The notes under the pieces: model-generated
Seen by the model: only the letters and a program-made list of their open reading frames with translations
Database searches by the model: none
Told to the model about the DNA's origin: nothing
DNA from: Primula veris
Lineage: Eukaryota > Streptophyta > Magnoliopsida > Ericales > Primulaceae
Assembly: GCA_963682055.1 (NCBI GenBank)
Contig: OY821747.1
Coordinates: forward strand, 22,504,126-22,568,125
Reading direction: 5' to 3'
Length of the DNA: 64,000 bases
Translations under genes and position numbers: made by a program
Shown: positions 1 through 11,099 of the stretch, one piece after another
How the letters are laid out: every line of letters begins with the position of its first letter
How positions within the stretch are numbered: the first letter of the stretch is position 1

Positions 1-445
1 TTCTCAGAACTTACTATTTACTCCTACAAATTTATTTGCCCACTTTATTATCAAATCATTATACTTAATTTTTCAAAGGGCTAGTGTGCGAAAAAAAACT
101 ATAAAATTTGATTGAAAGTTTATTTAAAATTAATTAGAATTTGTATTTGATATTGGTTGGAATTGTGTTCCTTCCCAAGTTAAATCATGGCTCCATCGAG
201 CTTCCTAATTTTGCTAAATAACCTCTAAACCTTACTTTTGACCGATAATAATGACTCTAAAATGTATCAAAATGAAATCGTCTCTACTTGCTGCAGTGCG
301 GTTAAATATGACAATATTCGCAATAATTCTTTTGAAGTACTATATGATATTGTTATTGAGGTTTCAATTAAGATTATCTTCTCGCCTCTAAGAAGTTAGT
401 TTATGACTATTTTGATATTTTTACTGATGCCAAATCTTAATGCAG

Positions 446-2169
446 CTTCTTCGCTCCCCTTCGATGGCATAGATGCAGTTGGCGATCCATCGTGGTCAAC
501 CCTACGTGGAGTTAATTATGCATCTGCAGCAGCTGGTATTATTCCAGAAACGGGAACTGCCATCGTAAGTACACACATAAAATTAAAAACCAAAAACAAG
601 GAACATTTATAAAATGAAAAAAAAACCTTGACCCTCTACTACACTTCCCTAGTTAATTAAAAAGGTGAGATAGGTTGACTAAATCTAATTTATGAACACA
701 TTAAAAATTATAGTAAAATTGAAAGGACAGAGGTAATCTATGGTTCTTGAATTTCCCTTCACTGATAAGTGTCATTAACTCATTGTAAGCTAATATTTAA
801 AGAACAAAAAGATGGTAGAATTTTAAAGTCATTGCACAATTTAGAAAACAACCTATTGAAATTATTCTAAGATCACATTAATTAGGTTACAAAATTGTTG
901 CTCATGCATCGTGTGGCTTGTGAGCAACAATTAGTATATATACCACTTTACAGGGAAATACCAACAGGAAGTTTTAATTTTCTTAATTTATTTCGGAAGA
1001 TTGTATTGCAATCTTGACCAATGGGATCAACGTGATGAAGTGATCCACTTTACAGGGAAATAATCTGTGTCTCAAGGAACAAATCGGTGTTTTCAAGGAA
1101 TATATGCAAACGGAATTAAAGAACAAATTGGGAGAAAAACTTTCGAATTATCTGTCGAAATCAATATATTTGATTAACGTTGGCGAAAGTGACTACATTT
1201 TCAACTATTTGCAACCTAGATATTATAACACGAGTAACCGCTACAATGAGGAAGAATTCGCCGAGCTACTTTCTAAGGAATACAGTAACCACATAAAGGT
1301 AATTACCACATACTATATCTGTCCTTATTGTCATATTCTGTATTTACCATCTGTTTATACCAAAACATATATTTCCCCAGGATTTGTACAAGCTCGGTGC
1401 AAGAAAAATGGTAATTTTTGAAATTCGTCCACTGGGTTGTTTGCCGTACATGATAGAGAAACTCAAACCAAGAACCAAATGCGCAGACCACGTGAACAAA
1501 ATGGTATCTAAATTCAATAAGAAGCTCGATATCAAGATTACGGATTTAAGAAATGAGCTTAAAGATTTACATTTAGTGACTGCAAGAATGTTTTCTCTCA
1601 TTAAGAATATGGTTGAAGCTCCAGCCGATTATGGTGAGTAGATTTTTAAACCCTCTATGTTTATCATATGCATTCATTTACAAACTTTGGAAACATTGTT
1701 AGTTCAGTGTACTTACCAACCTGTTTCTATAAGCTTATTGCATAAAGTGCTAAGATTTGAGGTGGAATTTTATATTTATTTATTGTTATGAATGACTCTA
1801 GGATTTGAAGAAACAAGATGGCCATGTTGCCCTATTGCTAAAAATGGGACAGGATTGTGCGAAAAGACAATATTTCGAGATATTCCCCCATCTGAACAAC
1901 GTATAGACTTCGTTAATCCAGATGTAAAACAATGGACCCATCGCAACCGATATCATTGTGAGGACCCCACGATGCCCAAGGAGTGGAAAACAACTCAGAA
2001 ATGGACCGGACAGAATAAAGAGTATGTATGTTTGTATAAGCGAGTGTACTTGTTTTTCGACGAACTTCATTTTACACAGGCTGCGAATAGGGTCATTGTG
2101 GAACGATTGGTTGCCGGTACAGGTGGCTCATGCTCTCCTTTTGGACTCTATCAACTTCTTTTAGCATAA
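446..2169 (+). CDS. GDSL (SGNH) esterase/lipase A1, exons 2-5 (exon 1 off-window)
   Basis: Predicted secreted GDSL-family hydrolase; plant members act on acyl esters, but the substrate here is unknown. Exons inferred from GT-AG borders and phase: 446-564, 1056-1298, 1381-1633, 1802-2169. Exon 1, with the nucleophile Ser block, lies left of the window; its counterpart in A2 is at 36273. Visible blocks: II GVNYAS (exon 2), III INVGESDYI (exon 3), IV RPLGCLP (exon 4), V FFDELHFTQAAN (exon 5, catalytic Asp and His present). Block III normally reads GxND; here Asn is Ser, removing a usual oxyanion-hole residue. Exon 5 has about 70 residues between the cysteine-rich CCP segment and block V, longer than usual for the family. 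Exons 2-5 encode nearly the same protein as A2; the one change I noticed is Asn to Ser at the start of exon 3. Convergent with B1, 1.6 kb away. Confidence 0.85.
893..932. other. Perfect 12-bp hairpin in gene A intron 2
   Basis: AATTGTTGCTCA at 893-904 pairs perfectly with TGAGCAACAATT at 921-932, around a 16-base loop. It lies 19 bases upstream of a duplicated splice-acceptor sequence (AG at 952-953) and is unchanged in the second copy near 37526-37565. Function is unknown; it could affect splicing or be a relic of a small insertion. Confidence 0.6.
943..1065 (+). promoter_or_regulatory. Duplicated 3' splice-acceptor sequence in gene A intron 2
   Basis: The string CCACTTTACAGGGAAATA occurs twice, with AG at 952-953 and at 1054-1055, 102 bp apart. 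The second is the real acceptor by phase: exon 3 then reads on into block III. Use of the first would read only a few codons before a TAA. Both sites persist in copy 2, so the arrangement predates the duplication. Confidence 0.6.
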
Positions 2170-3765
2170 TATTCATAAGAACAATAGTAATAACCTATTA
2201 ATATTATGATTCCCACGCTTTCATTTGTATAAGTTAATTATGAATAACATGTTGTTATATGTGAAGACAGAAAACAGCAGTTTTTTACTATGAAACCGAG
2301 AGTAAGATAAGATTTATAGGATGCCCTTTAACAATTTCTATATTTACCTGTTAAATAATTCATGAAGTTTGTTAATTAAGGATATTAATGTAAACTACTC
2401 CTATTGTTTTTTCCTATCCCACTCTTAGAGACACAAGTGACGGATAATTTGAAGTAGATGAAATGCTTAAGGCTTTCAATCATCAATACTGAGGCTTTCT
2501 GTGATGTTTTTTATCATCTGATCACTAGTCAAGTTCCAATTTTTTCAAAATTTTCTGTTGTGAGAAATTGAAACTTTTATTTGAAATCGGAAGATAAAGG
2601 TATGAGTCTGTTGTATGTTAGATGAAAGAGTTAAATCTGTTGTTGGGACATATGGTAAGTGTTGTAGAATTCGGTAATTGAGAAATCTGGGAGATATGCT
2701 AAGTGTTCGACTGTTCCTTAATTTGGTAGTTTTCGTCATAGGGTATTTCTCATACTTGCCACCAAAAACCATTTATTACGGTTGCAATCAATCGAGAACA
2801 CCTTTTAACAAGAGCACATCTGTTTCTAGACAGAAGTCTTAAGGTAATTTCAAGATAAATTTCTATCGAATTCATCTATCTTACCAAAATACCGAATACA
2901 ACCTAAGTTTCTCGAGTTGCACAATCCTAATCTTCAGCTCTGCTCTCTGTTTTTGAAAATAACACCAACAGTAGCCTAGTAGGCCTTCAATTTATAGCTT
3001 TTAAATGTTGTGTTCACGTTCATTCGCAAGATTACAATATTACTTTGGTGACTTTCTGAATCTTCTTCCAGTTTGGGGTTAATTCTCTTTACTTAAATAC
3101 AAAACACGCGATAGTGTTTGAGAAAGATAATTGTTTCTCTATGTCTGATGAACATTGCCTTTTTGGATGAGGGTTATTAAAAATTTAAAATCAATATAAC
3201 TTTCTGATGAACATTGCTATTTCGGATGAGGGTTATTAAAATCAATTTAACTTTATAACTGAGAAAATAATTTTTTTTATGAGATTGTAGAATCTAGTCT
3301 TTCCGAAAAGTTTCTCAACAATAGGGTCCTTCTAATATCAAAATCAATATTCTAAATAGAAAAACTCTTTTTACTTATTATTGTAGCTCTCTTCATTATT
3401 TTGTCTTATGAGGCAGTGCAATACGATTTGCGTACACATCATGCAAGTTGAGCTACGCGTTGTGCATTTCACATGTAAGATTCAATTGCGCATCGTGTTC
3501 ACAAGTGTGTTTAGAACGAGAATATCGGGAATGAAAACTGAATATATTATGTTGATATGCATATTACTAACTATAAGGAAAGGCGGCATCGAAAACTGAA
3601 TCATACAACAACAAAAAAGAGATTTAGAAACACACATCCATTCCATTACTGATTTTTCTGAAATTTGACAAGCGATATTCAAGGGACAATTTTATTGACA
3701 GACACTTCTTTCAGCTTGTTTATACAATACTAGAACCTGAAAACAACATACGCCCCACTAGCCTT
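2170..3765. other. Intergenic spacer between convergent A1 and B1
   Basis: It holds the 3' flanks of both genes and no coding signal. The only structure I see is a two-copy tandem duplication of roughly 58 bp at about 3144-3254, each unit containing GATGAGGGTTATTAAAA. The same spacer, including the tandem duplication, is repeated at 38804-40399. Confidence 0.6.
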
Positions 3766-5530
3766 TTAAGCGCCAACCAGCTCCAATATATTCTTCGGTG
3801 AACACAGGGTCGTTCCATTAAAACACTCCAAGGCAAACAAGCGATTCGCTGCCTGAGTTGGATGGATTGTGTCGAAATAAAGAAACATGTCTCTATCAGG
3901 GCAAAGTATTTTCTTCTCATCATCCCAACAGGACCCGTAAGTATTTGTAATTCCTAAAGTGAAAAGAAAGGAATAAAGTGTGGTGAGCAGGTGACGATAT
4001 TCGTCAAAAAGATAATATTTAGTAATCTAGAGAAACTTTTGATTGTTCATGAAAGATAAAATTCAAATGATTTGGTTAATTAACTAAGATGAAAAATAAT
4101 TTTCGGACAATTATTCTTGCAACTTTTTGGCCAATAAAGCTAATATTCAAATAATTTTATTATTACATACCAGTTAAGTCAGTATTGAGGTTCAAAGATT
4201 GGACAAAATAGAAATCATCAGAGTATGCATACTCGAAACCATCCAGATCAGATGCCAAATCGTTCAACACGTCAGGTAGTGAGTTGTTGTACATTTTAAC
4301 CAGGTCGTTGACTCTTTCATTGCAAGTGTGTAGATAATTATTGTAATATGGCATGCACCCCAGTGGCCATATACCCGTCACTACAAATTTTCGTGCACCA
4401 GCGAGATATAACGTCTGCATCATGCATATACCAGAAAAAGAGAACAAAAATCAGCATCAGTAAAGTATTTCCTGTTAAAGAAATCTGTAATAGTTATTCT
4501 AGGTCATTTCTGCAATCGAAGAAACTTATGATTTTGCCTGATATTGTGTTTTGCAATGCTAGTAGTAAGGGATTAATACAGTTGCGGAGTCTAGTACAGT
4601 TAGTAATAAGGTTTACTTATGTATGGTTACATTTTTCCAAAATTACTTACAGTCAATCGTTCTGCGAACGAATTCAGGAGATACTTCGAAAATAGTATAG
4701 GTTCCAATAACAAAGGCTTTCCTGAAGTCTTCGGATAATCAATGTAGTTCATGTAGTCATTAATTGGATATGAAACCAGGAAAATCGATTGCTGAAGGTG
4801 ATATTCGATTTCTTTACCGAAAACGTGAGAGAGGTTATCAAAAACTGTTTTTTCGAACTTTCGTATCTGTTCGTCAAAGTTCCATGAAGCAAGCTGCGCA
4901 AAAACTATTTTAGTAACTCAAAACTAGTTGCAGAATATTTAAGGTTTATCAATTTCTCTGTGCTTATAAAACTGAACCACATATTCCTCCACCTATTTAT
5001 AAAATTTGTAATTATAACTTGTCATTGTAAATACTACATGTGTCTGAGGTTGAACTGCGGAGCCACCGAAAGCAAAGTTGATCCCCGTTGTTGAATTTAA
5101 AGATCTCGAATTGTTGTACGGAGGAACTAAGGGTAGTTCTAGGCACATAGCTGAAAAAAAGAAGAAGCAATTAGAACTCGGAATTTTCTATCTCCATATT
5201 TTATGATGTCTCTTTTTTTTTTTTATGAAAAAAAGATTCCCGAGAGGAAAAATGCAAAAATTTATTGTGAAAGAAGTGGTCAAGAACCATAATCTTACCG
5301 ATGTAGTCCGCAATATTTAGACCATTTGTTCCACGGGGGGTAATTTTCTCATCGAGGTCGACACCATATGGATAGTTTGGACGATCATTCCCACCATCGA
5401 CAATGGAATCACCAAAAACGTATAGAGCAGGAACAAGTGGCGAAAGGTTTTGTGAATGGGAATGGGAGAAAAAGAGTGTAAAAGCAACTAGGATGGGAAT
5501 AATTGTAACAAGTTTGAAGTTAATCTCCAT
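3766..5530 (-). CDS. GDSL (SGNH) esterase/lipase B1, five exons, apparently intact
   Basis: Predicted secreted GDSL-family ester hydrolase, 339 aa, close to the usual 350-370 aa. Exons on the minus strand: 5530-5299, 5150-5038, 4893-4651, 4414-4171, 3953-3766; all borders GT-AG and phases add up to 1,020 nt. The start is the Met of MEINFKL, because the in-frame ATG 60 nt upstream is followed by a stop in copy B2. A hydrophobic signal peptide (about residues 7-27) precedes block I YVFGDSIVDGGN with the Ser nucleophile. Block II is GINFAF, block IV WPLGCMP, block V FDTIHPTQAAN with catalytic Asp and His. Block III reads SYPINDY: Asn and Asp are kept, but the usual Gly is Pro. Differs from B2 at few residues (for example Val for Gly soon after block I). 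Activity is an inference; substrate unknown. Confidence 0.88.
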
Positions 5531-7109
5531 AGAGAGGGAAGTAGCTAAAACGATAAGTGAATATGAAAATGAATATGAATATGCCGGCATTTATAGAACT
5601 CAAATGTTAGTAAATCACATGAAGTATTAATTATTGGTCTCTAAAATAATTACCAAATGCAACATTTCAAATATGTTATAAAGGAATACATATCAAATTA
5701 AAAAAAGTGTACCAAATAAAGAAAAGTATACCTAGACTTAGAACCCTATAAAAAATTAATGTGCACCTAAAATTTTACTAACAATTAACTCCCATGTGTT
5801 ATGTTAAAGTCATGTAATAGCCCTTTTGTTTTACCACAACTACCTCTTAGGCTAAAATTAATAACATGTAATAAGTGTTTGGAAATAGCCAGATTGCGAT
5901 GTGCAATGGTTGAGCAAAGTTTTGTAGGGTCTCAATTTTGTGAAATCTTTTGTGTTAAAGGTTTTATTTATAAGTTTCAAGTGTTCCGATATACTCCTAT
6001 TTGTTATTCCACATAGTCTTCATTTGTGTTGTTAAAGGAAGCGAAATTTCAAAATCTTCTAAGACTCAAACGTTTTTTAGTTAACTTATCAAGCTGAGTT
6101 CAAAACCTGCAACTAGATCGTTTAATTTCTTAAGCTGAGACAAGCTAAACTTTCTGCAGACATATCGTTCAGTGTGGGATTGTAATTTGTAGATGATACA
6201 TTTATAGTATCATTTAAGAAAAAGGTACCACAATTGCAAACAATTTGAATTTTGAATAATTCTGTGTGTGAAATACAAATTTAAGTTCAAATAAACTTTA
6301 TCCTTCAAATTCGCGCTACTTAGTTTTACATCATTTTAGTACTAGTACCTTACTAGACTAAATCAGATTTTTGGAATTTATAGTGGAGATTTTGCTATCA
6401 AAATTGTTAGCAGACTACATTTTTATATCTTCCCACTATTTGGACATTTTTTCCACACAAAAAAATGGAAAATTACTTTTTTTTTGTTCTGAGTAGACTT
6501 CCTGGTACTTTAGTACCTCATTGTTAACAATCAAAATGTTAGTGCGTAGATGTTACTGACTGGATCCAAATCTTCGAGAAAAAAAAAAGCTTTTCAGGCG
6601 CTCAGACATTTCTATAACAATAAAACGTATAACAGTCTAAGTTTGAACTAAGAAAATCGTCGGACAACCAAGTGTCGCTTGGAGAGTTCAGTAATCATGA
6701 TCCTATAGGCATATTTTTCCTGAGAAACAAACCTATTAACCATTTTTTTGTTTTCATCGCCTTATGACAAGTTACTATCTCGGCTTCTTGAACAAAACTT
6801 CCAAGTAGCGGCCTTATCATGGTGGCATTTCTCCAAAAAATTAGCCCTAAAATAATTGACAATTTCGTAGACCAGCTATCAAACCAATTAATGTGTCAAT
6901 CGGTATGTCAGACCTTCGTTCATACAAACGGTTCTCTGGAATTATTGAATTTATACTCCTTTTATTATTATTAGCTTTTTGACTTTGAAAACGTGTCGAC
7001 GTAACTTCTCCTTTTCCCTTTTTTTTGGAAGTTAAAAAAAATAGTATATATTAAGAAAAGAACGACGTAACAGAAGGTAAAAAAATATTTTTTCTCTTTT
7101 CTCCCTTAT
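5531..7109. other. Spacer upstream of B1
   Basis: AT-rich sequence containing the presumed B1 promoter; no confident TATA box or gene can be assigned. It matches 42162-43745. At 7109/7110 it is joined directly to copia internal sequence; in copy 2 the two sides are 2,742 bp apart, so copy 1 carries a deletion here. Confidence 0.55.
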
Positions 7110-10100
7110 CATTGGTAGTATTGGAACTACAGGTCCGAACACACTTTCGCTAAGGAGTCTACTTGGATTGCAAATTTCCATTAGATTGGTCTATTCTACA
7201 TTGACTTCAGGAAACGGTACATGGTCCCCTGTCATAATTTGCTCATATTATCAGTCGTCACTGAATATATGAACAATTAATCAATGACAGCCTCGTTTCG
7301 CTTCAATATCGTCTAAGATATCATGATCGACAGATATTTCAAGATTCTCATGATGAGGAGAAAATCACACATCTCCTTGATCCTTTATAATCTCGTGCGT
7401 AAAACGAGTTTCAGTTCACCACTTTTGGGGTAGAACGAATTAAGAACCGGTCAACTTCCTCGTATCTTGGGAAGGACGACAGACTGACGGCCGACGGCAG
7501 CATCCTTTGCTTGGTGGGTTTGGCCAAAGCAACGTGTTACGACTGGAACAGTGTGTCCGATAGGGACATCTATCCTTGCAAGCATTTTGTAGCAGGTATA
7601 AATGATCTGGTGACATCTCATAAAGTCATTAAATGCGTTTGGTATTTAGTTAGACTTGAGGGAGTCTATGCACTTACTTATTGCTAAGTGCAGTTTTGGG
7701 GATCAAGCTAAGACTGAGTGGGCTATGCCACGTTACTTCACGACATTCCTTATCAACGGTAACATGCAAATGTACCCCTAATGATGGGGAGAACAATCTT
7801 AGCGATGTCACTTTCGTATGTCATGCGGTAAAGAGATCGCTTGCCAAGGTTATTCTATCAAATGATAGGCAGGGGATTCATAATCGGCTTATGTCCCCTT
7901 CAGAGGTCCATATTTTGAACGTTATAGTGGCTCAATCAAAATATTAATTAAGCACTCCAAACACGCGTTAATATGAGACTTCTGACTCATAACCAGTAAC
8001 CTGCTGGTACACTTATATGGTGTTTGAGTGTCTATGAGCCTCATAACGGACCAATGGAGCAAAATATCATAGCCCCACATGGAAATATAAATCTTGGTGC
8101 GGAAGACTAAGAAGTGCGTGCAATCATTTGCAGTCGCATCATCAAACTTTCCGTGAGTCCATTTGGGTTTGAACATAATCGACGACAGACGAATGATAGT
8201 ACAGACAATCATGTATTAGCATTTAAATCCTCTATCAATCGACGACAGAAGATATGATAAGGAAACTTTAATGCTTTAAAAAATGTGGTAGCAACCACTT
8301 GAAAAATATTTCAACTCCTCTAAAATACACTTTTGATTGTATTGAATGGAGGCTATGTAAAAAAAATTCAATTCTTTCATGAGCTATTACCAGATAACAC
8401 TGGTTTTCTCGAATATTTTATAACTCAACAAGGTACAACAGGACCTACATGAGTATAATGCCTCATATTTGACAAATCAATTTGGTTTTACCAAAGATTT
8501 CGATTTTGGAACGACAGGTTCATAATCATTGTCACAAAGGACTCTTTTAGGCAAGTAGTTGGTGAAATTATATGGTACACTGTTACCCACTATTTCAAAA
8601 AAATCAACTACCCAACAAGTATTGCCTAAAGTTTTATAATTTAAAGTTTGGTCACATTTGTTAAAAGAATTTGCTCAAAACACTTTAAATTATTTCGAGA
8701 AATTTCGTAAACAGGCAAACTATAATCCAAATGTATGTCCAAATGGAAAAATCATAATTCAAATGGAAAAACATAATCCAGATGAGCGAAAAACCGGCTC
8801 AATGATTTATCAAAATCAATAAAGAAAGGTACCAAACTCATTTGAGCCACAAAATCGGGGGTCTCAAGAGTTTCCTTTCAGTTAGCTTTAACCACATTAG
8901 CATCGGCTTTTCCACCTTTATAATAGTTTTAAACTATTTAAGGAGTAACCGTGCATGACCTTTGTCTTTATAGCATAGAGTTGGCTCCTTTAGCATTATC
9001 TCTTACTTTGAGACAACGGACCATATTGTTCCTTTCAAGAACTGTCTTGGAGCCACTGGTCTTTGATTTTGACGATTGTCTAAAACCTCGCTTGGCTAGG
9101 CGATTCGTCGAGATCGTGACAGTTTAAGACAAATAACACTTGTATCGGTTCTCGATTCATGGAAAAAAATGTACACGAAGAGCATTAATATCAGGCAAAT
9201 AATTTTCCATTGATCCAATAGGATTAAAACTGCTCATCGGGGCATTTTCTCATCCATAAACAGATGGGCGGTGAAGAAACATGGTGAATATAAATTCACG
9301 ATACTGCTTATAAAATACAATTCCCAAACTAGTATTTTGGTGAAGGATCGCTCCAATATGTTAATTTGAGACATTTTTCACCATAGACGTCATAACATCT
9401 CAAATGTGGCGGCGAAATAAAATCAACGCCTTATCCTTCATCTTTTGAGTAACAACAAACTTATGTTTTACTCATCAAAGATGGCATTCAAAAAAAATGG
9501 GCATGGCATTTTCACACATCAGGGTGACTACCATGTGGTGACGGAATAACATCCACGTCTAAACAGTTATTTCGCAAGTATGCTTTGCAATTTTACTCAT
9601 CATAGATGGCATCCAATATTTGTTGGGAGTTCTGGATTAGTTATCATATAAAACGACCGGTTTATATGTTTATGGTTTGCACAAGCACAAACTTTATTTT
9701 GAAACGACTAGTTCGAAAATAATAGTTTGGCTTCCCATGTGAATTGCTTCTCATTTATCTAACGACGGGTCGATAGTGAGACACCAATTAGGCAAAACAT
9801 ACATCACTATATAAACACACTCGAGGAAATTATTATTTAGTTAACCCCTTTCGGTAGCTCTAATCGAACACGAGCAGGAAAGACGGTGAGGGTGGAGGGA
9901 ACGAATGCCACTTAAAACCCGACCTTATTAGGATATCGACTTCCGCCTATATCTTCCCTAAACATCGTATCCAAATAGGTGAAGCTTCATAATTTTTTCA
10001 ACTTAAATATGAAAATATGTGATTTCGTAAATTACAATATTGTAAACATGGTAGTAATAAATATTTAGATTGTACATGTTGCTATGATTAATAATTCTAA

Positions 10101-11094
10101 CATGGTAGCACATATTGCTAATACGAAAATTAATTAAGGTTATCAATCTATATCTATCAAGTTACACTAGCAAGATATAACTCAATATTTTATTATTTCT
10201 GTCGTATGTGTATATTTTATTAATGGTAATTACAGCATGCATAGATGCAGTATATTTAATTACTAATTTACCGTATCACATGCGGGTGAGAAAATTTTAA
10301 AAATACGGTAGCACTAGAATTTGTTTCTATGTCAGTTTAAATCCTTACTGTTTACGTCAAATACCCATTCACTTTTACATAGCAAAGCATGCAATTACAG
10401 ATTGAAGCACGAAATTACAAGTTTGTTCTAAAACAAGATATGAACCTAGATAGTGGCCATACAATATAGGATATATAGCAAGACATGTTTGTATACGCTT
10501 GAAACCATGGATGTTCCTTTTCTTTTCAGTAAGTATATCTATATATTTATTTCTCATGCAATGATCCATCTGACTTTTACAAAGTCACAAACAGAAGACC
10601 TACATACATGTGTGGTTGCTACACCCAAAATAATCACAAGAATCACATATTATATATATAACCCATGCTGTTTTTTTTATGCAGTAGCAAATTAGGTCCT
10701 CATGCAATTTTCAACCTTCACAATTTATAAAAATAGGTTTGTCTATGTACCATACTCACATAGTATTTTGGTGAAGACCGGCAGATTATTTTTTTCAAAC
10801 TTTGGCCGTATATTTATAACCCATCTTCGAGCATATAAACCATGATATTCAAATAAATAGCTCAATTTTCTAGATTTTATTCCGATCTTCGCGAGAAAAG
10901 TGCTGATAACGTGTTGTGTGACATATTAGCTCACATATATATATGTATATAGATAAAGAGAGAGAATATAGAGAGCGACAACAAGACGGTTCTTTATTCA
11001 TTAATAAGTGTGGGAGAGATATATCAAAAGACCCCTGAATCCAAGATTAGCACAATAGATTAAGGTCCAACATGGTCAATAATATTCTACAACA
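7110..11094 (-). mobile_element. Truncated Ty1/copia remnant, minus strand (copy 1)
   Basis: Reverse-complement copia: the 5' LTR lies at the right end (10912-11094) and the decayed internal region runs left. It matches copy 2 46488-50302 plus 52282-52491. The 3' part (RT/RNase H end, polypurine tract, 3' LTR) is missing, removed by the 2.74-kb deletion at 7109/7110. No intact gag or pol frame remains: stops and frameshifts break it throughout. The right flank AATAC (11095-11099) is the target-site duplication seen complete in copy 2. Confidence 0.85.
10912..11094 (-). repeat. Copia 5' LTR (reverse complement), shortened
   Basis: Reads TGTTGTGTGACATATTAG at the left and ends ATTCTACAACA. In element orientation it is TGTTG...CAACA, preceding the conserved leader start CGTTATCAGCACTTTTCTC. 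It lacks about 45 bp found in the copy-2 LTR around the CCCTCTTTATATAATA segment. Confidence 0.85.
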
Positions 11095-11099
11095 AATAC

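Noticed and set aside
5531..5590. Upstream ATG adding 20 residues to B1
   Set aside because: The matching codons in B2 contain a TAA, and the family signal peptide starts well at the next Met.
7681..8212. Frames of 88 and 96 codons on both strands, also at 47074-47590
   Set aside because: They fall in the antisense or decayed integrase region of the copia elements.
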